Positions 18,272 to 27,147 are shown, numbered from the stretch's first letter. The stretch is 64,000 bases of DNA from Actinomadura spongiicola (GCF_003432485.1 NZ_QVNQ01000002.1:62001-126000), one strand, 5' to 3'. The notes: generated by a model not told the origin, from the sequence alone. A program made the numbers and translations.

Positions 18272-19858
18272 ATGCGCAAGGAGACGCTGGAGAGCTTCGT
18301 CCTCGGGGACGTTCTCCGGTCACAGGCGCAGGCCCATCGAACCCAGACGTTCCTCAAGTTCCGTGACGGCGAGATCTCCTACGGCGAGGTCGACGCCGCC
18401 GCCGACCGGATGGCCCGCGCGCTGAGCGGGGCGGGCATCACGCACGGTGACCATGTCGGGCTGATGCTGCCCAACTGCGCCGACTTCGTCCATCTGATCT
18501 TCGCGTTGGCGCGGCTGGGGGCCGTGGCCGTGCCGATCAACATCGCGTACCGGGGGGAACTGCTGCGGCATGTGCTGGACAGCTCCGACGCCGCATGGCT
18601 CATCGTGGACGGGCCGTATGCCGAACGGCTCACCGAGGTCGCGGGACGGCTGCCGAAACTGGGCGGGGTCATCGTCCGGGACGCCGCCGAGAACGGCGTG
18701 CTGCTCGAACGGCTCGGCAAGCCCGCGCGGGAACTCGCCGCCCTGCCGCCGGACGGTGACGGCCGCGTGGACGTGCCGGTCGGCTTCGGCGACATGCAGG
18801 CGATCATGTACACGTCCGGGACGACGGGCCCGTCCAAGGGCGCGATGGTGCCGCACGCCCTGGCGCTGACCTGCGCCTACGACTCGCTGGACTTTCTGGA
18901 TAGGTGGGGCAAGACGATCTACTGCCCGCTGCCGCTGTTCCACGCGGCGGCGCTGTGGGACGGAATGCTGTCGGCCCTGCTGGGCGGCGGGTCCATCGCG
19001 ATCGTCGAACGGTTCAGCGCGTCGCGGTTCTGGGACGACGTCCGCCGCTTCGACGCCCAGGTCTGTATGAGCGTGTTCTCGATGATTCCGATCCTGCTGA
19101 ACCGTCCGCCGACGTCCAGGGACAAGGACCACCGGCTGGAGACCTTCTACATGGGCAAGTCCAGCCTGGACGAGGCGATGCGGGAACGGTTCGGAGTGCG
19201 GTCGGTGGAGACGTACACAAGCACGGAGGCCGGGATCGCGACGGGAAGCCCGTACGGGGAGTGGCGGGTCGGGTCGTGCGGGCAGGCGCACGAGGAGCGG
19301 TTCCAGGTCGCGGTGGTCGACGAGCACGACCGGGAACTAGGCCCAGGTGAGCCGGGGGAGTTGGTGCTGCGGCCGAAACAGCCGTTCGTCCTCACGACCG
19401 GGTACTACGGCAACTGGGAGGCGACCACGCAGTGCTTCCGGAACATGTGGTTCCACACCGGAGATCGGGTATGGCGCGATGACGACGGCTATTTCTACTT
19501 CCTTGACCGGATGAAGGACGCGATCCGTCGGCGTGGTGAGAACATCTCCGCCTTCGACCTGGAGACGGAGATCAATCAGCATCCGGCGGTGTTGGAGTGC
19601 GCCGCGATCGGCGTGCCCTCGGAACTGGAGGACGAGGACATCAAGGTGTCGATCGTGGTGCAGCCGGACACCGGGCTGGACCCGGAAGAGCTGGTGGCGT
19701 ACTGCGAGGAGCGGTTGCCACGGTCGATGGTGCCGCGCTACGTCGAGTTCGTGGAGGCGCTGCCGCGCACGCCCACCGACAAGGTCGCCAAGTACAAGCT
19801 CCGGGCCCAGGGCGAGCACGGCGTCACCGCGACGACCTGGGATCGGGAGGCGCAGTGA
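18272..19858 (+). CDS. Acyl-CoA synthetase (AMP-forming, class I adenylating enzyme)
   Basis: Activates a carboxylic acid to its CoA thioester via an acyl-adenylate. 528 aa. P-loop MYTSGTTGPSKGAM at about 179-192, Y-T-S-T-E-A motif (VETYTSTEAGIATG), adenylate motif FHTGDRVW, hinge FLDRMKDAIRRRGENIS, and catalytic lysine in PRTPTDKVAKYKLR. It resembles crotonobetaine/carnitine-CoA ligase or FadD17-like enzymes. The ATG at 18272 follows GGAGG and gives the normal family start. First gene of a five-gene operon; its stop overlaps the next start (GTGA). It probably loads the substrate degraded by the following enzymes. Confidence 0.9.
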   Translation: MRKETLESFVLGDVLRSQAQAHRTQTFLKFRDGEISYGEVDAAADRMARALSGAGITHGDHVGLMLPNCADFVHLIFALARLGAVAVPINIAYRGELLRHVLDSSDAAWLIVDGPYAERLTEVAGRLPKLGGVIVRDAAENGVLLERLGKPARELAALPPDGDGRVDVPVGFGDMQAIMYTSGTTGPSKGAMVPHALALTCAYDSLDFLDRWGKTIYCPLPLFHAAALWDGMLSALLGGGSIAIVERFSASRFWDDVRRFDAQVCMSVFSMIPILLNRPPTSRDKDHRLETFYMGKSSLDEAMRERFGVRSVETYTSTEAGIATGSPYGEWRVGSCGQAHEERFQVAVVDEHDRELGPGEPGELVLRPKQPFVLTTGYYGNWEATTQCFRNMWFHTGDRVWRDDDGYFYFLDRMKDAIRRRGENISAFDLETEINQHPAVLECAAIGVPSELEDEDIKVSIVVQPDTGLDPEELVAYCEERLPRSMVPRYVEFVEALPRTPTDKVAKYKLRAQGEHGVTATTWDREAQ

Positions 19859-21087
19859 ACTGGGACGACACGCCGGAACAGGCCGCCTTTCGCGAAGAGG
19901 TGCGCGCCTTCGTTCAGGAGAGGTTCCCCGCGTCGTACCGTCCGGCGGGAGACGAGGAGCAGAGCCTCGAACCGGAGGACGTCGCGGGCTACAACTGGCC
20001 CGTCGACCGGGTGGCCGACGACCCGGAGCGGCGCGAGGGCGCCCGCGCGTGGGCGGCGGCGCTGGCGGAGCGCGGCTGGATCGCGCCGCACTGGCCGGAG
20101 GAGTACGGCGGCGCCGGACTGTCGGCCATGGAGGAGTTCATCCTGCACGAGGAGATGATGCGGGCGCGGGTGCCGGTCGTGAACGGCATCGGCGCGTTCC
20201 TCCTCGGGCCGACCCTGCTGGTGCACGGCACGGACGAGCAGAAGGCCGCGCATCTCCCGGCTATCGCGAAGGGCGAGGCGACGTGGGCGCAGGGCTTCTC
20301 CGAGCCGGGCTCCGGCTCCGACCTGGCGTCGCTGCGCACCCGGGCCGTCCGGGACGGTGACGAGTACGTCGTCGACGGGCAGAAGGTGTGGACGTCCCTC
20401 GGCCAGTACGCCGACTGGTTGTTCGTCCTGGTCCGCACCGATCCCGACGCCGAACGTCCGCACCGCGGCATCACGTTCCTGCTCGTCGAGGCGAACGCGC
20501 CGGGCGTGACGATCCGTCCCATCACCGACATCAGGGGCGCGGCGCCGTTCTGCGAGATCTTCTTCGAGGGCGTCCGGGTGCCGGTGGCGAACCGCGTCGG
20601 GGACGAGAACCGAGGCTGGTACGTGGCCATGTCCGCGCTCGGCTTCGAACGGGCCGGAATCGGCGCGACCATCAAGTACGAGCAGGCCCTCGCCGAACTC
20701 GTCACCTATCTGCGCTCCCCGGACGGACGCCGTTTCGCCCGCACGAGCCCCGCGCTGCGCCAGGAGATCGCCCGCCGCCAGACGGAGATCCGGGTCCTGT
20801 ACAACCTGGCCCGCTACACCGTGTCGCGTCAGGCCGCGGGCGCCGAACCCGACTTCGAGGCGTCCATCAACCAGCTCTTCGGCGCCGAACTGCACCAGCG
20901 GCTCGCCGCGACGGGCGCCCGCGCGTTCGGCTCGTCCGCCGCGCTGTGGGAACGCGACGGCGCCCCCATGAACGCCCTGTTCACGCACATGCGCAGAGAC
21001 TCGGTCGCGTCCACCTTCCTCGGCGGCACCACCGAGATCCAGCGGAACGTCATCGCCACCCGGGGCCTGAACCTGCCCCGAAGCTGA
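19855..21087 (+). CDS. Acyl-CoA dehydrogenase, large-type subunit
   Basis: 410 aa, GTG start overlapping the ligase stop. Flavin/substrate loops FSEPGSGSDLASLRTRAV and DGQKVWTSLGQYADWLFVLVRT; C-terminal GGTTEIQRNVIATRGL. The MCAD-type catalytic glutamate position (YEGT) is Gly here. Pairs of acyl-CoA dehydrogenase genes in one operon, one ~400 aa and one ~350 aa, often form alpha2beta2 enzymes in actinobacterial steroid or side-chain degradation. The partner would be the gene at 22821. Heteromer formation is inference. Confidence 0.88.
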   Translation: MNWDDTPEQAAFREEVRAFVQERFPASYRPAGDEEQSLEPEDVAGYNWPVDRVADDPERREGARAWAAALAERGWIAPHWPEEYGGAGLSAMEEFILHEEMMRARVPVVNGIGAFLLGPTLLVHGTDEQKAAHLPAIAKGEATWAQGFSEPGSGSDLASLRTRAVRDGDEYVVDGQKVWTSLGQYADWLFVLVRTDPDAERPHRGITFLLVEANAPGVTIRPITDIRGAAPFCEIFFEGVRVPVANRVGDENRGWYVAMSALGFERAGIGATIKYEQALAELVTYLRSPDGRRFARTSPALRQEIARRQTEIRVLYNLARYTVSRQAAGAEPDFEASINQLFGAELHQRLAATGARAFGSSAALWERDGAPMNALFTHMRRDSVASTFLGGTTEIQRNVIATRGLNLPRS

Positions 21088-21130
21088 GCACACCGACCGG
21101 TTCGTCGACCACGAGGAGGAGCGGAACCCC

Positions 21131-21883
21131 ATGCCCGACGACTACGAGACCGTCGATCTGCGGATCGAGGAACGAGTGGCCTGGCTGACGCTGAACCGGC
21201 CGGAGAAGCTCAACGCGCTGACCCCGACGACGATGACGGAACTGCGCGACATCTTCACCCGCGTCGACGACGACGAGGACGTCTGCGTGGTGGTGCTGCG
21301 CGGCGCCGGAGATCGCGCGTTCTGCGCCGGGATGGACCTCGGCTGGTCGGAGAAACTCACGCCGCGCGAACGGATCGAGCAGGGACGGCTCGGCGAGAAG
21401 ACGTTCGCGATGATGGAACGCCTGTCGGTCCCCGTGATCGCGGCCGTGCACGGGTACGCGGTCGGCGGCGGCCTCGAACTGGCGTTGGCGGCCGACTTCA
21501 TCGTCGCGTCCGACAACGCGAAGGTCGGCCTCGTCGAGATCACACTGTCGGCGCGCCCGCCGTACCGGCCGAAGATGACCGAGGACGGCGACCCCGACCA
21601 GCCCGAGTTCGGCGGGTCCGCGCCCGGCTGGGGCGGGGTGAAGCGGCTGCCGGAACGCATTGGCAAGGCCCGCGCGAAGGAACTGCTGTTCACCGGCGCC
21701 AGGATCGACGCCGCACGCGCCCTCGAACTGGGCCTGGTCAACGACGTGTACCCGGCGGACGAGTTCGACAAGCGGGTCGGTGAGCTGGCCGAACGCATCG
21801 CCGCGATGAACCGCTACAACCTGCGCCTCGTCAAGGAACTGGTCACCTACGGCTACGACTGGATCGAGCCGCACCCGAGCTAG
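21131..21883 (+). CDS. Enoyl-CoA hydratase/isomerase family protein
   Basis: A 250-aa crotonase. Oxyanion-hole segments GDRAFCAGMDLGW and VHGYAVGGGLELALAADF are present. The region normally carrying the second hydratase glutamate contains an unusual loop (PPYRPKMTEDGDPDQPEFGG, ~20 residues), so the exact reaction (hydratase, isomerase or other) is open. ATG with GAGGAGGAG upstream. It follows the dehydrogenase in the operon; the product of that enzyme is its natural substrate. Confidence 0.9.
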   Translation: MPDDYETVDLRIEERVAWLTLNRPEKLNALTPTTMTELRDIFTRVDDDEDVCVVVLRGAGDRAFCAGMDLGWSEKLTPRERIEQGRLGEKTFAMMERLSVPVIAAVHGYAVGGGLELALAADFIVASDNAKVGLVEITLSARPPYRPKMTEDGDPDQPEFGGSAPGWGGVKRLPERIGKARAKELLFTGARIDAARALELGLVNDVYPADEFDKRVGELAERIAAMNRYNLRLVKELVTYGYDWIEPHPS

Positions 21884-21891
21884 GAGGACCC

Positions 21892-22830
21892 GTGCAGATC
21901 TACCGCATCGACCATGTCGCGCAGGTGACCCCCGACCTCGACGCGCAGGTGGCGCTGCTGGAGGGCCTGTTCGGGTTCCGGCGCGTCCGGAGCTGGAACA
22001 ACCCGGCGGAAGGGACGCGCGGCACCCGGCTGGAGATCCCCGGCAGCCGCGGGCAGGCGTGGGAGGTGGTCGCCCCCGCCGGTGACGGCTCCGCGCTCCA
22101 GACGTTCCTGGACGACCACGGGGGACGCCCCGGCCTGCACCACGTGGGCGCGGAGGTGCCCGACCTGGAGGCCGTCCGCGCCGAACTCGAAGTGCGCGGC
22201 GTCAAACCGACCGACGGGACGCGGGGACGCTGGTTGGAGGCGTCGCTGAGCCCACCCGAACACGGCCCCGGCGTCCTGTTCCGCTTCCGTGGCCCGGGCA
22301 GCCTCGACATGTGCGGAGACTCCGCCGACTCCGTCGCCGAGTCGACGACCGTGGACGGCCCGTCCCTCGGCATCGTCGCCCTCGACCACATCTGCCAGGC
22401 GTTCCCCGACCGCGACGTCCTCGCCCGCTGGTACCACGACCTCGCCGGTTTCGTGCAGGTGTGGCGGACGGCGGACGACGAACATCCCGACATGGCCGAC
22501 CTCGTCCTGAACATTCCCGGCTCTTCGATCTGCTGGGAAGTCATCATGCCGCGCGGCGAGGACTCGTTCATCGAACGGTTCTGGGACCGCAACGGCGCCG
22601 CCGCGCACCACGTCACGTTCGAGGTGGACGACTGGGACGCGGCGATGGCGGCCTGCGACCACCACGACACGCCGACGTTCGGTGAGAACGAGGGCAGCAC
22701 GGACGGCGCGGCGTGGAAGGACACGTTCATCCACCCGAAGCACACCGGCGGTGTCCTGGTCCAGTTGTTCTGGGAGGAACGGCCGGGTGTGTGGGTCCGC
22801 TCTGACAAGGTGCCGCCGCGATGGACCTGA
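21892..22830 (+). CDS. Double VOC-domain protein
   Basis: 312 aa with two vicinal-oxygen-chelate modules, about 1-140 and 160-305. Module ends show possible metal ligands: H in YRIDHVAQV and LHHVGAEV in the first, H in ALDHICQAF and HHVTFEV in the second. Such folds make epimerases (methylmalonyl-CoA epimerase type) or extradiol/4-hydroxyphenylpyruvate dioxygenases. Placement between CoA enzymes favours an epimerase-like or lyase-like role, but this is inference. The GTG start uses TAGGAGG, which also contains the stop codon of the previous gene, so the two are tightly coupled. Confidence 0.75.
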   Translation: MQIYRIDHVAQVTPDLDAQVALLEGLFGFRRVRSWNNPAEGTRGTRLEIPGSRGQAWEVVAPAGDGSALQTFLDDHGGRPGLHHVGAEVPDLEAVRAELEVRGVKPTDGTRGRWLEASLSPPEHGPGVLFRFRGPGSLDMCGDSADSVAESTTVDGPSLGIVALDHICQAFPDRDVLARWYHDLAGFVQVWRTADDEHPDMADLVLNIPGSSICWEVIMPRGEDSFIERFWDRNGAAAHHVTFEVDDWDAAMAACDHHDTPTFGENEGSTDGAAWKDTFIHPKHTGGVLVQLFWEERPGVWVRSDKVPPRWT

Positions 22831-23903
22831 GCCTCACCGAAGACCAGGAGTTGATCGTCTCCACCGCCCGCGAACTCCTGGAGACCCGGGCCGCGACCGC
22901 CGGGGCACGCGCGATGGACGGCGACCGGGCCGGATACTCCGCCGCGCTGTGGAAGGAGATGGTCGACCTCGGCTGGACGGGCCTCGCGTTCCCCGAGGAG
23001 CACGGCGGCGTGGGCGGTGACTTCCTCGACGTCTGCCTGCTGTTCGAGCAACTCGGCTACGCCCAGGTCCCGAGCCCGCTGCTGACCTCCGTCGCGTCCT
23101 GCGGCATGCCGATCGCCCGGTCCGGGACGTCCGAGCAAAAGGAAGACTGGCTCAACGCCATCTCAGAAGGCCACATCGCCGCCGCCGCGCCGCTCCCTTG
23201 GGACCGTCCCGACGAAGGCCCGACAGCGACCCGGGACGGCACCGATTTCGTCCTGAACGGCACCGCGACGTTCGTTCCCTACGCGGCGTCCGCCGAGAAC
23301 ATCCTTGTGGCGGCCCGCCTGGACGGCGAACCACACGCCTTCTGGGTGGACGCCTCGTCAGTGACGATCCGCCCTCTCGAAACGGTCGGCATAGACCGTC
23401 CCTGCCACATCGACCTGCCGAACGTCCGCGTCCCTGCCGCCAACGTGCTCAACACAGAAGCCGCCGACGCCATCCCTTTGTTCGGCGCGGCGGCCACCTG
23501 CGCCGAAATGGTCGGCGCCGCCCAACGCGTCCTGGACATGACGGTCCAGTACGCGACGGAACGAGAACAGTTCGGCCGTCCCATCGGGTCGTTCCAGGCC
23601 GTCCAACACCACTGCGCCGACATGGCCATCGACGTGCTCGGCTCCCGCTTCATCGCCTTCGAGGCCATCTGGCTCCTGTCGGCGAACCGGGACGCGACAC
23701 AGGAGGTGTCCATGGCCAAGGCGTGGGTGAGCGAGGCCTACGAACGCGTCTGCGCCCTGGGCCACCAGGTGCACGGCGCGATCGGCTTCACCGCCGAACA
23801 CGACCTGCACCTCTTCTCCCGCCACGCCATGGCCACGTCCCTGGCCTTCGGCGACGGCGACCTCCACTACGAAACCCTCGCCACCACCCTCAACCTCCCC
23901 TGA
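22821..23903 (+). CDS. Acyl-CoA dehydrogenase, short-type subunit
   Basis: 360 aa, overlapping the VOC gene by 10 bp. N-terminal domain with WTGLAFPEEHGGVGGDFLD; C-terminal REQFGRPIGSFQAVQHHCADMA and LGHQVHGAIGFTAEHDLHLFSR. The usual flavin-loop motif (LTEP/GSD) is replaced by AAAPLPWDRPDEGP, and the YEGT glutamate position is Gly. This matches non-catalytic or half-site subunits of alpha2beta2 acyl-CoA dehydrogenases, expected to pair with the product of 19855-21087. Last gene of the operon. Confidence 0.85.
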   Translation: MDLSLTEDQELIVSTARELLETRAATAGARAMDGDRAGYSAALWKEMVDLGWTGLAFPEEHGGVGGDFLDVCLLFEQLGYAQVPSPLLTSVASCGMPIARSGTSEQKEDWLNAISEGHIAAAAPLPWDRPDEGPTATRDGTDFVLNGTATFVPYAASAENILVAARLDGEPHAFWVDASSVTIRPLETVGIDRPCHIDLPNVRVPAANVLNTEAADAIPLFGAAATCAEMVGAAQRVLDMTVQYATEREQFGRPIGSFQAVQHHCADMAIDVLGSRFIAFEAIWLLSANRDATQEVSMAKAWVSEAYERVCALGHQVHGAIGFTAEHDLHLFSRHAMATSLAFGDGDLHYETLATTLNLP

Positions 23904-23912
23904 CCGCCCCGC

Positions 23913-24281
23913 TCACGCCACCGAGGTGGCCCCACCATCGGACGACGCGGCGGGGCCGGAAGAGTGGTGGGGCGTGAAACGGAAATCGGATTCGCCGCCC
24001 TCTAGGTGAATGGTCAGGGACGCGTCCAGCGCGTCGGCGAGGCGGGTGAGCAAAGGCAGCGTCGGCACCGAGTCGCCGCCCTCGATATTGGAGATCTGCG
24101 GCTGAGTCATGCCCGCACGACGAGCCAGCTCGGCCTGGGAAATGCCGAGGGCGACGCGACGGTCATGGACGGCCTGGCCGAGCGCGAGCGCGTGTCCGGC
24201 CTCGACGTAGGCGGGGGGCTCCTGAACCGTTTCGCCGAGAAGTCTTCTGGTCCGGCGAGTCTTCCACTGGGCGTGGTTCAC
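23913..24281 (-). CDS. XRE-family antitoxin (HigA-like)
   Basis: 122 aa with a helix-turn-helix at about 45-95: RRVALGISQAELARRAGMT, then PQISNIEGGDSVPTLPLLTRLADALDASL. The GTG at 24281 follows AAGGAGG and overlaps the stop of the toxin remnant (GTGA). A longer frame to 24347 runs through the broken toxin and is rejected. It presumably once neutralised the upstream toxin and repressed the operon; with the toxin broken it may persist as a plain repressor. Confidence 0.85.
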   Translation of the reverse strand: MNHAQWKTRRTRRLLGETVQEPPAYVEAGHALALGQAVHDRRVALGISQAELARRAGMTQPQISNIEGGDSVPTLPLLTRLADALDASLTIHLEGGESDFRFTPHHSSGPAASSDGGATSVA

Positions 24282-24420
24282 GGCGTCTCCTCCTTGCTCC
24301 GATCGTAGGTGTGCTCGGCGAGGCCATGCTCGGCTTCGCCTTGTCATGGTGCCGGTCGGTGAGGAGGGGCAACCATTGCCGAACCTCCGGCTCGATTTCG
24401 ATGTGCCACAGCGCGCTCAC
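24278..24420 (-). pseudogene. HigB/Gp49-like toxin remnant with internal deletion
   Basis: From GTG 24420 the first ~28 codons (ALWHIEIEPEVRQWLPLLTD) look like the start of a RelE/HigB (phage Gp49-like) toxin. The frame then runs wrongly into the antitoxin region. Another frame carries a plausible toxin C-terminus (GEAEHGLAEHTYDRSKEETP) ending in TGA that overlaps the antitoxin GTG. The whole interval has ~143 bp, against ~330-360 bp for an intact toxin, so a central deletion plus frameshift is indicated. Confidence 0.7.
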
Positions 24421-24428
24421 GCTCCGCT

Positions 24429-24444
24429 TATACAAAGAAGTATA
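24429..24444. promoter_or_regulatory. Operator-like palindrome of the toxin-antitoxin locus
   Basis: TATAC-AAAGAA-GTATA lies nine bases upstream of the toxin start, in an AT-rich pocket. Its form is typical of operators bound by HigA-type antitoxins. Confidence 0.6.
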
Positions 24445-24474
24445 TGGCCACGCTCGCTAACACGCGCCGAAACG

Positions 24475-25404
24475 CTAGGCGGGGGGTGACGACCCCATCT
24501 GGCCGCCTGTGGGCTTTGACCCGGCCGAGAGGCAACAGCGGACGAAGTCTCGCAGGGCGGGATTGTCTTCTGAGTGGACGGCCCAGGCGACGGCCACGGT
24601 GTTGGGGCTGATGCCGGAGCAGGGTCGGTAGGTGATGCCGGGCCGTTGGTAGAAGCGGGCCGAGGATGCCGGGGTGAGGCTGATTCCGTAGCCGTTGGCG
24701 ATCGCGGTCAGCCATTCGTCGGAGTTGCGGGCGACGGCCCCGATCCGTGCCTGGTGTCCCTCGCATTCGTCGGCGCCCATCCAGTAGTCCCGCCATGAGC
24801 CCGTTGCGCGGGGAGCGGCGACGAACGGCTCGTCCCGCAGGGCGCTGAGGGGAATCTGATCGAGCGCGGCCAGCGGGTGGTCGTCTTTGAGCGCGACCCA
24901 GCGAGGCTCGGTGAACAGGACCTCAGTGCGGAACTGTCCCCGCACTGGGAAATGGGACCGGACCAGCGCGACGTCCACCGTGCCGTCGGCCAGCCCGGCT
25001 GTCGGGTCGGTCCAGTCGGAGTTGCGCATCTCGACCTGCCAGCCCGGACGGATCCGCATGAACGCGGCGATGATGCGCTGCGTCGCCTCGCCGGCCGCGT
25101 TGGCGATGAAACCGACGCGCAGCACCCGCTTGGCCTGGCCCGCGGCGCTCTGGGTCTCCCGTAGTACGTCGTCCCAGTCGGATAGGAGCGCGCCGACCCG
25201 GTCCGCCAGTATCCGTCCGCCTTCGGTGAGGGTCATTCCGGTCCTCGACCGTACGAACAGTTCGACCTCCAGCAGGTTCTCCAACTGCTTGATTTGTTTG
25301 GTCAGGGTCGGCTGTGCCACGAACAGCCGTTCCGCCGCCCGCGTCAGATTTCCCTCTTCGGCCACCGCGGCGAAGTAGCGGAGCAGGCGGGTGTCGATGT
25401 CCAT
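24475..25404 (-). CDS. LysR family transcriptional regulator
   Basis: 309 aa. N-terminal winged helix-turn-helix at about 1-62 (LLRYFAAVAEEGNLTRAAERL, then QPTLTKQIKQLE). The periplasmic-binding-like effector domain spans about 90-295. It is divergent from the DoxX-like gene with ~60 bp between starts, the usual arrangement for a LysR regulator controlling its neighbour. The effector is unknown. ATG start gives the canonical family N-terminus. Confidence 0.93.
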   Translation of the reverse strand: MDIDTRLLRYFAAVAEEGNLTRAAERLFVAQPTLTKQIKQLENLLEVELFVRSRTGMTLTEGGRILADRVGALLSDWDDVLRETQSAAGQAKRVLRVGFIANAAGEATQRIIAAFMRIRPGWQVEMRNSDWTDPTAGLADGTVDVALVRSHFPVRGQFRTEVLFTEPRWVALKDDHPLAALDQIPLSALRDEPFVAAPRATGSWRDYWMGADECEGHQARIGAVARNSDEWLTAIANGYGISLTPASSARFYQRPGITYRPCSGISPNTVAVAWAVHSEDNPALRDFVRCCLSAGSKPTGGQMGSSPPA

Positions 25405-25466
25405 GCCGCCAGGCTATGACTACGGCTATTGGACGGCGCAGGGGCACCCTCGCCAGAGTCGGTACA

Positions 25467-25814
25467 GTGGAAATCGCCTTTATCGTCGTTACCGTTGTCG
25501 CCGCGGCGGCGAGCGCGTACTCGACCGTCAACCATTTCGTCCGCCCGGAGTGGATCGTCCGGAACTTCACCGGATACGGCGTCCCCCTGGCCTGGCTTCC
25601 CCCGCTGGGGGTCCTCAAGGCCGCGGGGGTGGCCGGTCTTCTGATCGGCCTTGCCTACCGGCCCGTGGCGATCGTCGCCGCGACCGGGCTGGTCCTCTTC
25701 TACCTGGGGGCCATCGTCACCGTCATCCGTGCCCGCTTCTACTCCCATATCCCGTACCCCCTTCCCTTCCTTCTGACGGCGGCGGGTTCGCTGGCACTAG
25801 GCGCCGTCTCCTGA
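25467..25814 (+). CDS. DoxX-like small membrane protein
   Basis: 115 aa with four hydrophobic segments: VEIAFIVVTVVAAAASAY, PPLGVLKAAGVAGLLIG, VAIVAATGLVLFYLGA and PFLLTAAGSLALGA. The order and the VLKAAG/L-GL pattern match DoxX-like proteins. The GTG at 25467 gives a compact protein; an ATG at 25416 in frame would add 17 polar residues and cannot be excluded. Likely controlled by the divergent LysR gene. Function unknown. Confidence 0.75.
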   Translation: MEIAFIVVTVVAAAASAYSTVNHFVRPEWIVRNFTGYGVPLAWLPPLGVLKAAGVAGLLIGLAYRPVAIVAATGLVLFYLGAIVTVIRARFYSHIPYPLPFLLTAAGSLALGAVS

Positions 25815-25859
25815 CGCATGGGTTGCGGAGGGAGGTGGTTCGGCGCGTAGCTTCGCCGT

Positions 25860-27056
25860 ATGGATGTGGGCGTGGGGGTCGTTGTCGCGTTGGTGGTGAC
25901 GTGGGTTCCGGCGCTGGTGTGGTGGCGGTGGCGCGGCCGGGGCGGTGATCTCGGCGGGCCCGCGCGGCGCGCGACGTTCGAGACGCTGCACACCGCGTCG
26001 CGGGCGGCGCCCGCGTTCCGGGCCGGGCTGACCGAGCAGGGGGCGCAGAAGGCGGCGCGGCATCTGCGGGCGCTGCTCGGCTGCGCCGCGCTGGCGATCA
26101 CGGACGGGGAGCGGCTGCTCGCCTGGGACGGTGAGCACGACCACCACGCGACCGAGGGTCCCCGGCACGCCGAGGCGACGTTCGCGAGCGGCCGCACCCA
26201 GGTGCACGACGTGGACTGCGACCGGCTGGACTGCCCGATCCGGCGGGTCGTCGTGGTGCCGCTCGCCACCGACGACCGGGTCGTCGGGACGCTCGCCGCG
26301 TACGGGGAGGACGTGCCCGCCGGGTTGATCCGCGCCGCCGAGGAGGTGGCGCAGTGGGTGGACGCGCAACTGGAGCTCGCCGAACTCGACCATTCGCGGA
26401 CGTTGCTGATGGAGGCGGAGATGCGGGCGCTGCGGGCGCAGATCTCGCCGCACTTCATCTACAACTCGTTGACGACGATCGCGTCGTTCGTCCGGTCCGA
26501 CCCGGAGCGGGCGCGGGAGCTGCTGCTGGAGTTCGCCGGGTTCACCCGGTACTCGTTCCGGCGGCACGGCGACTTCACCACGCTGGCGGAGGAACTGCGG
26601 TCCATCGACCGGTACCTGCTGCTCCAGCGCGCACGGTTCGGGGAGCAGTTGCGGGTGACGTTGCGGATCGCGCCGGAGGTGCTGCCGGTCGCGGTGCCGT
26701 TCCTGTGCCTCCAGCCGCTGGTGGAGAACGCCGTCCGGCACGGGCTCCAGGACAGGTCGGCGCCCGGCCTCATCACGATCATCGCGGAGGACGCCGGGTC
26801 CGACTGCGTGATCAGCGTGGACGACGACGGGATCGGCATGGAGCCCGACGACGTCCGGCGGCTGCTGTCCGGTGAGACGCCCACGCTCGGCGAACCCGAC
26901 GGTGACGCGGCCGGTATCGGCCTCGCCAACGTCGACGGGCGGCTCCGGCAGGTGTACGGCGACGAGTACGGTCTCGCCGTGGAGACCGGGCCGGGCGCGG
27001 GGACGAAGGTGACCGTCCGCGTCCCGAAATACCGGCCGGGAGTGACCGCGTCCTGA
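25860..27056 (+). CDS. LytS-type sensor histidine kinase
   Basis: 398 aa. One N-terminal membrane helix (about 5-23), a GAF-like sensor region at about 55-165 with the cysteine pair DVDCDRLDCPIRR, then a His_kinase domain with the phospho-acceptor H198 in RAQISPHFIYNSLTTIAS. The ATP-binding domain has the N-box LQPLVENAVRHGLQ and DDDGIGMEPDD. It should phosphorylate the LytTR regulator encoded next. In actinobacteria such pairs stand beside acetate/pyruvate symporters, as here, suggesting it senses carbon source. Confidence 0.92.
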   Translation: MDVGVGVVVALVVTWVPALVWWRWRGRGGDLGGPARRATFETLHTASRAAPAFRAGLTEQGAQKAARHLRALLGCAALAITDGERLLAWDGEHDHHATEGPRHAEATFASGRTQVHDVDCDRLDCPIRRVVVVPLATDDRVVGTLAAYGEDVPAGLIRAAEEVAQWVDAQLELAELDHSRTLLMEAEMRALRAQISPHFIYNSLTTIASFVRSDPERARELLLEFAGFTRYSFRRHGDFTTLAEELRSIDRYLLLQRARFGEQLRVTLRIAPEVLPVAVPFLCLQPLVENAVRHGLQDRSAPGLITIIAEDAGSDCVISVDDDGIGMEPDDVRRLLSGETPTLGEPDGDAAGIGLANVDGRLRQVYGDEYGLAVETGPGAGTKVTVRVPKYRPGVTAS

Positions 27057-27147
27057 GGCATCGACCAGGTCCGACCGCGTGCCGGGCCTTGACTCATGGC
27101 CGTCCTTTTACTGAAATGTGGCGGGCGGCACACGAAGGGCGGGGTTT

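Noticed and set aside
18272..23903. Carnitine degradation operon (suggested by the CaiC-like ligase and the nearby BCCT transporter)
   Set aside because: No carnitine-specific CoA-transferase or crotonobetaine hydratase is recognisable, and the transporter is on the other strand and separated by other genes.
24163..24435. A 90-codon protein upstream of the antitoxin
   Set aside because: Only its first ~28 codons look like a protein family (toxin start); the rest is out-of-frame antitoxin sequence, so it is treated as a pseudogene.
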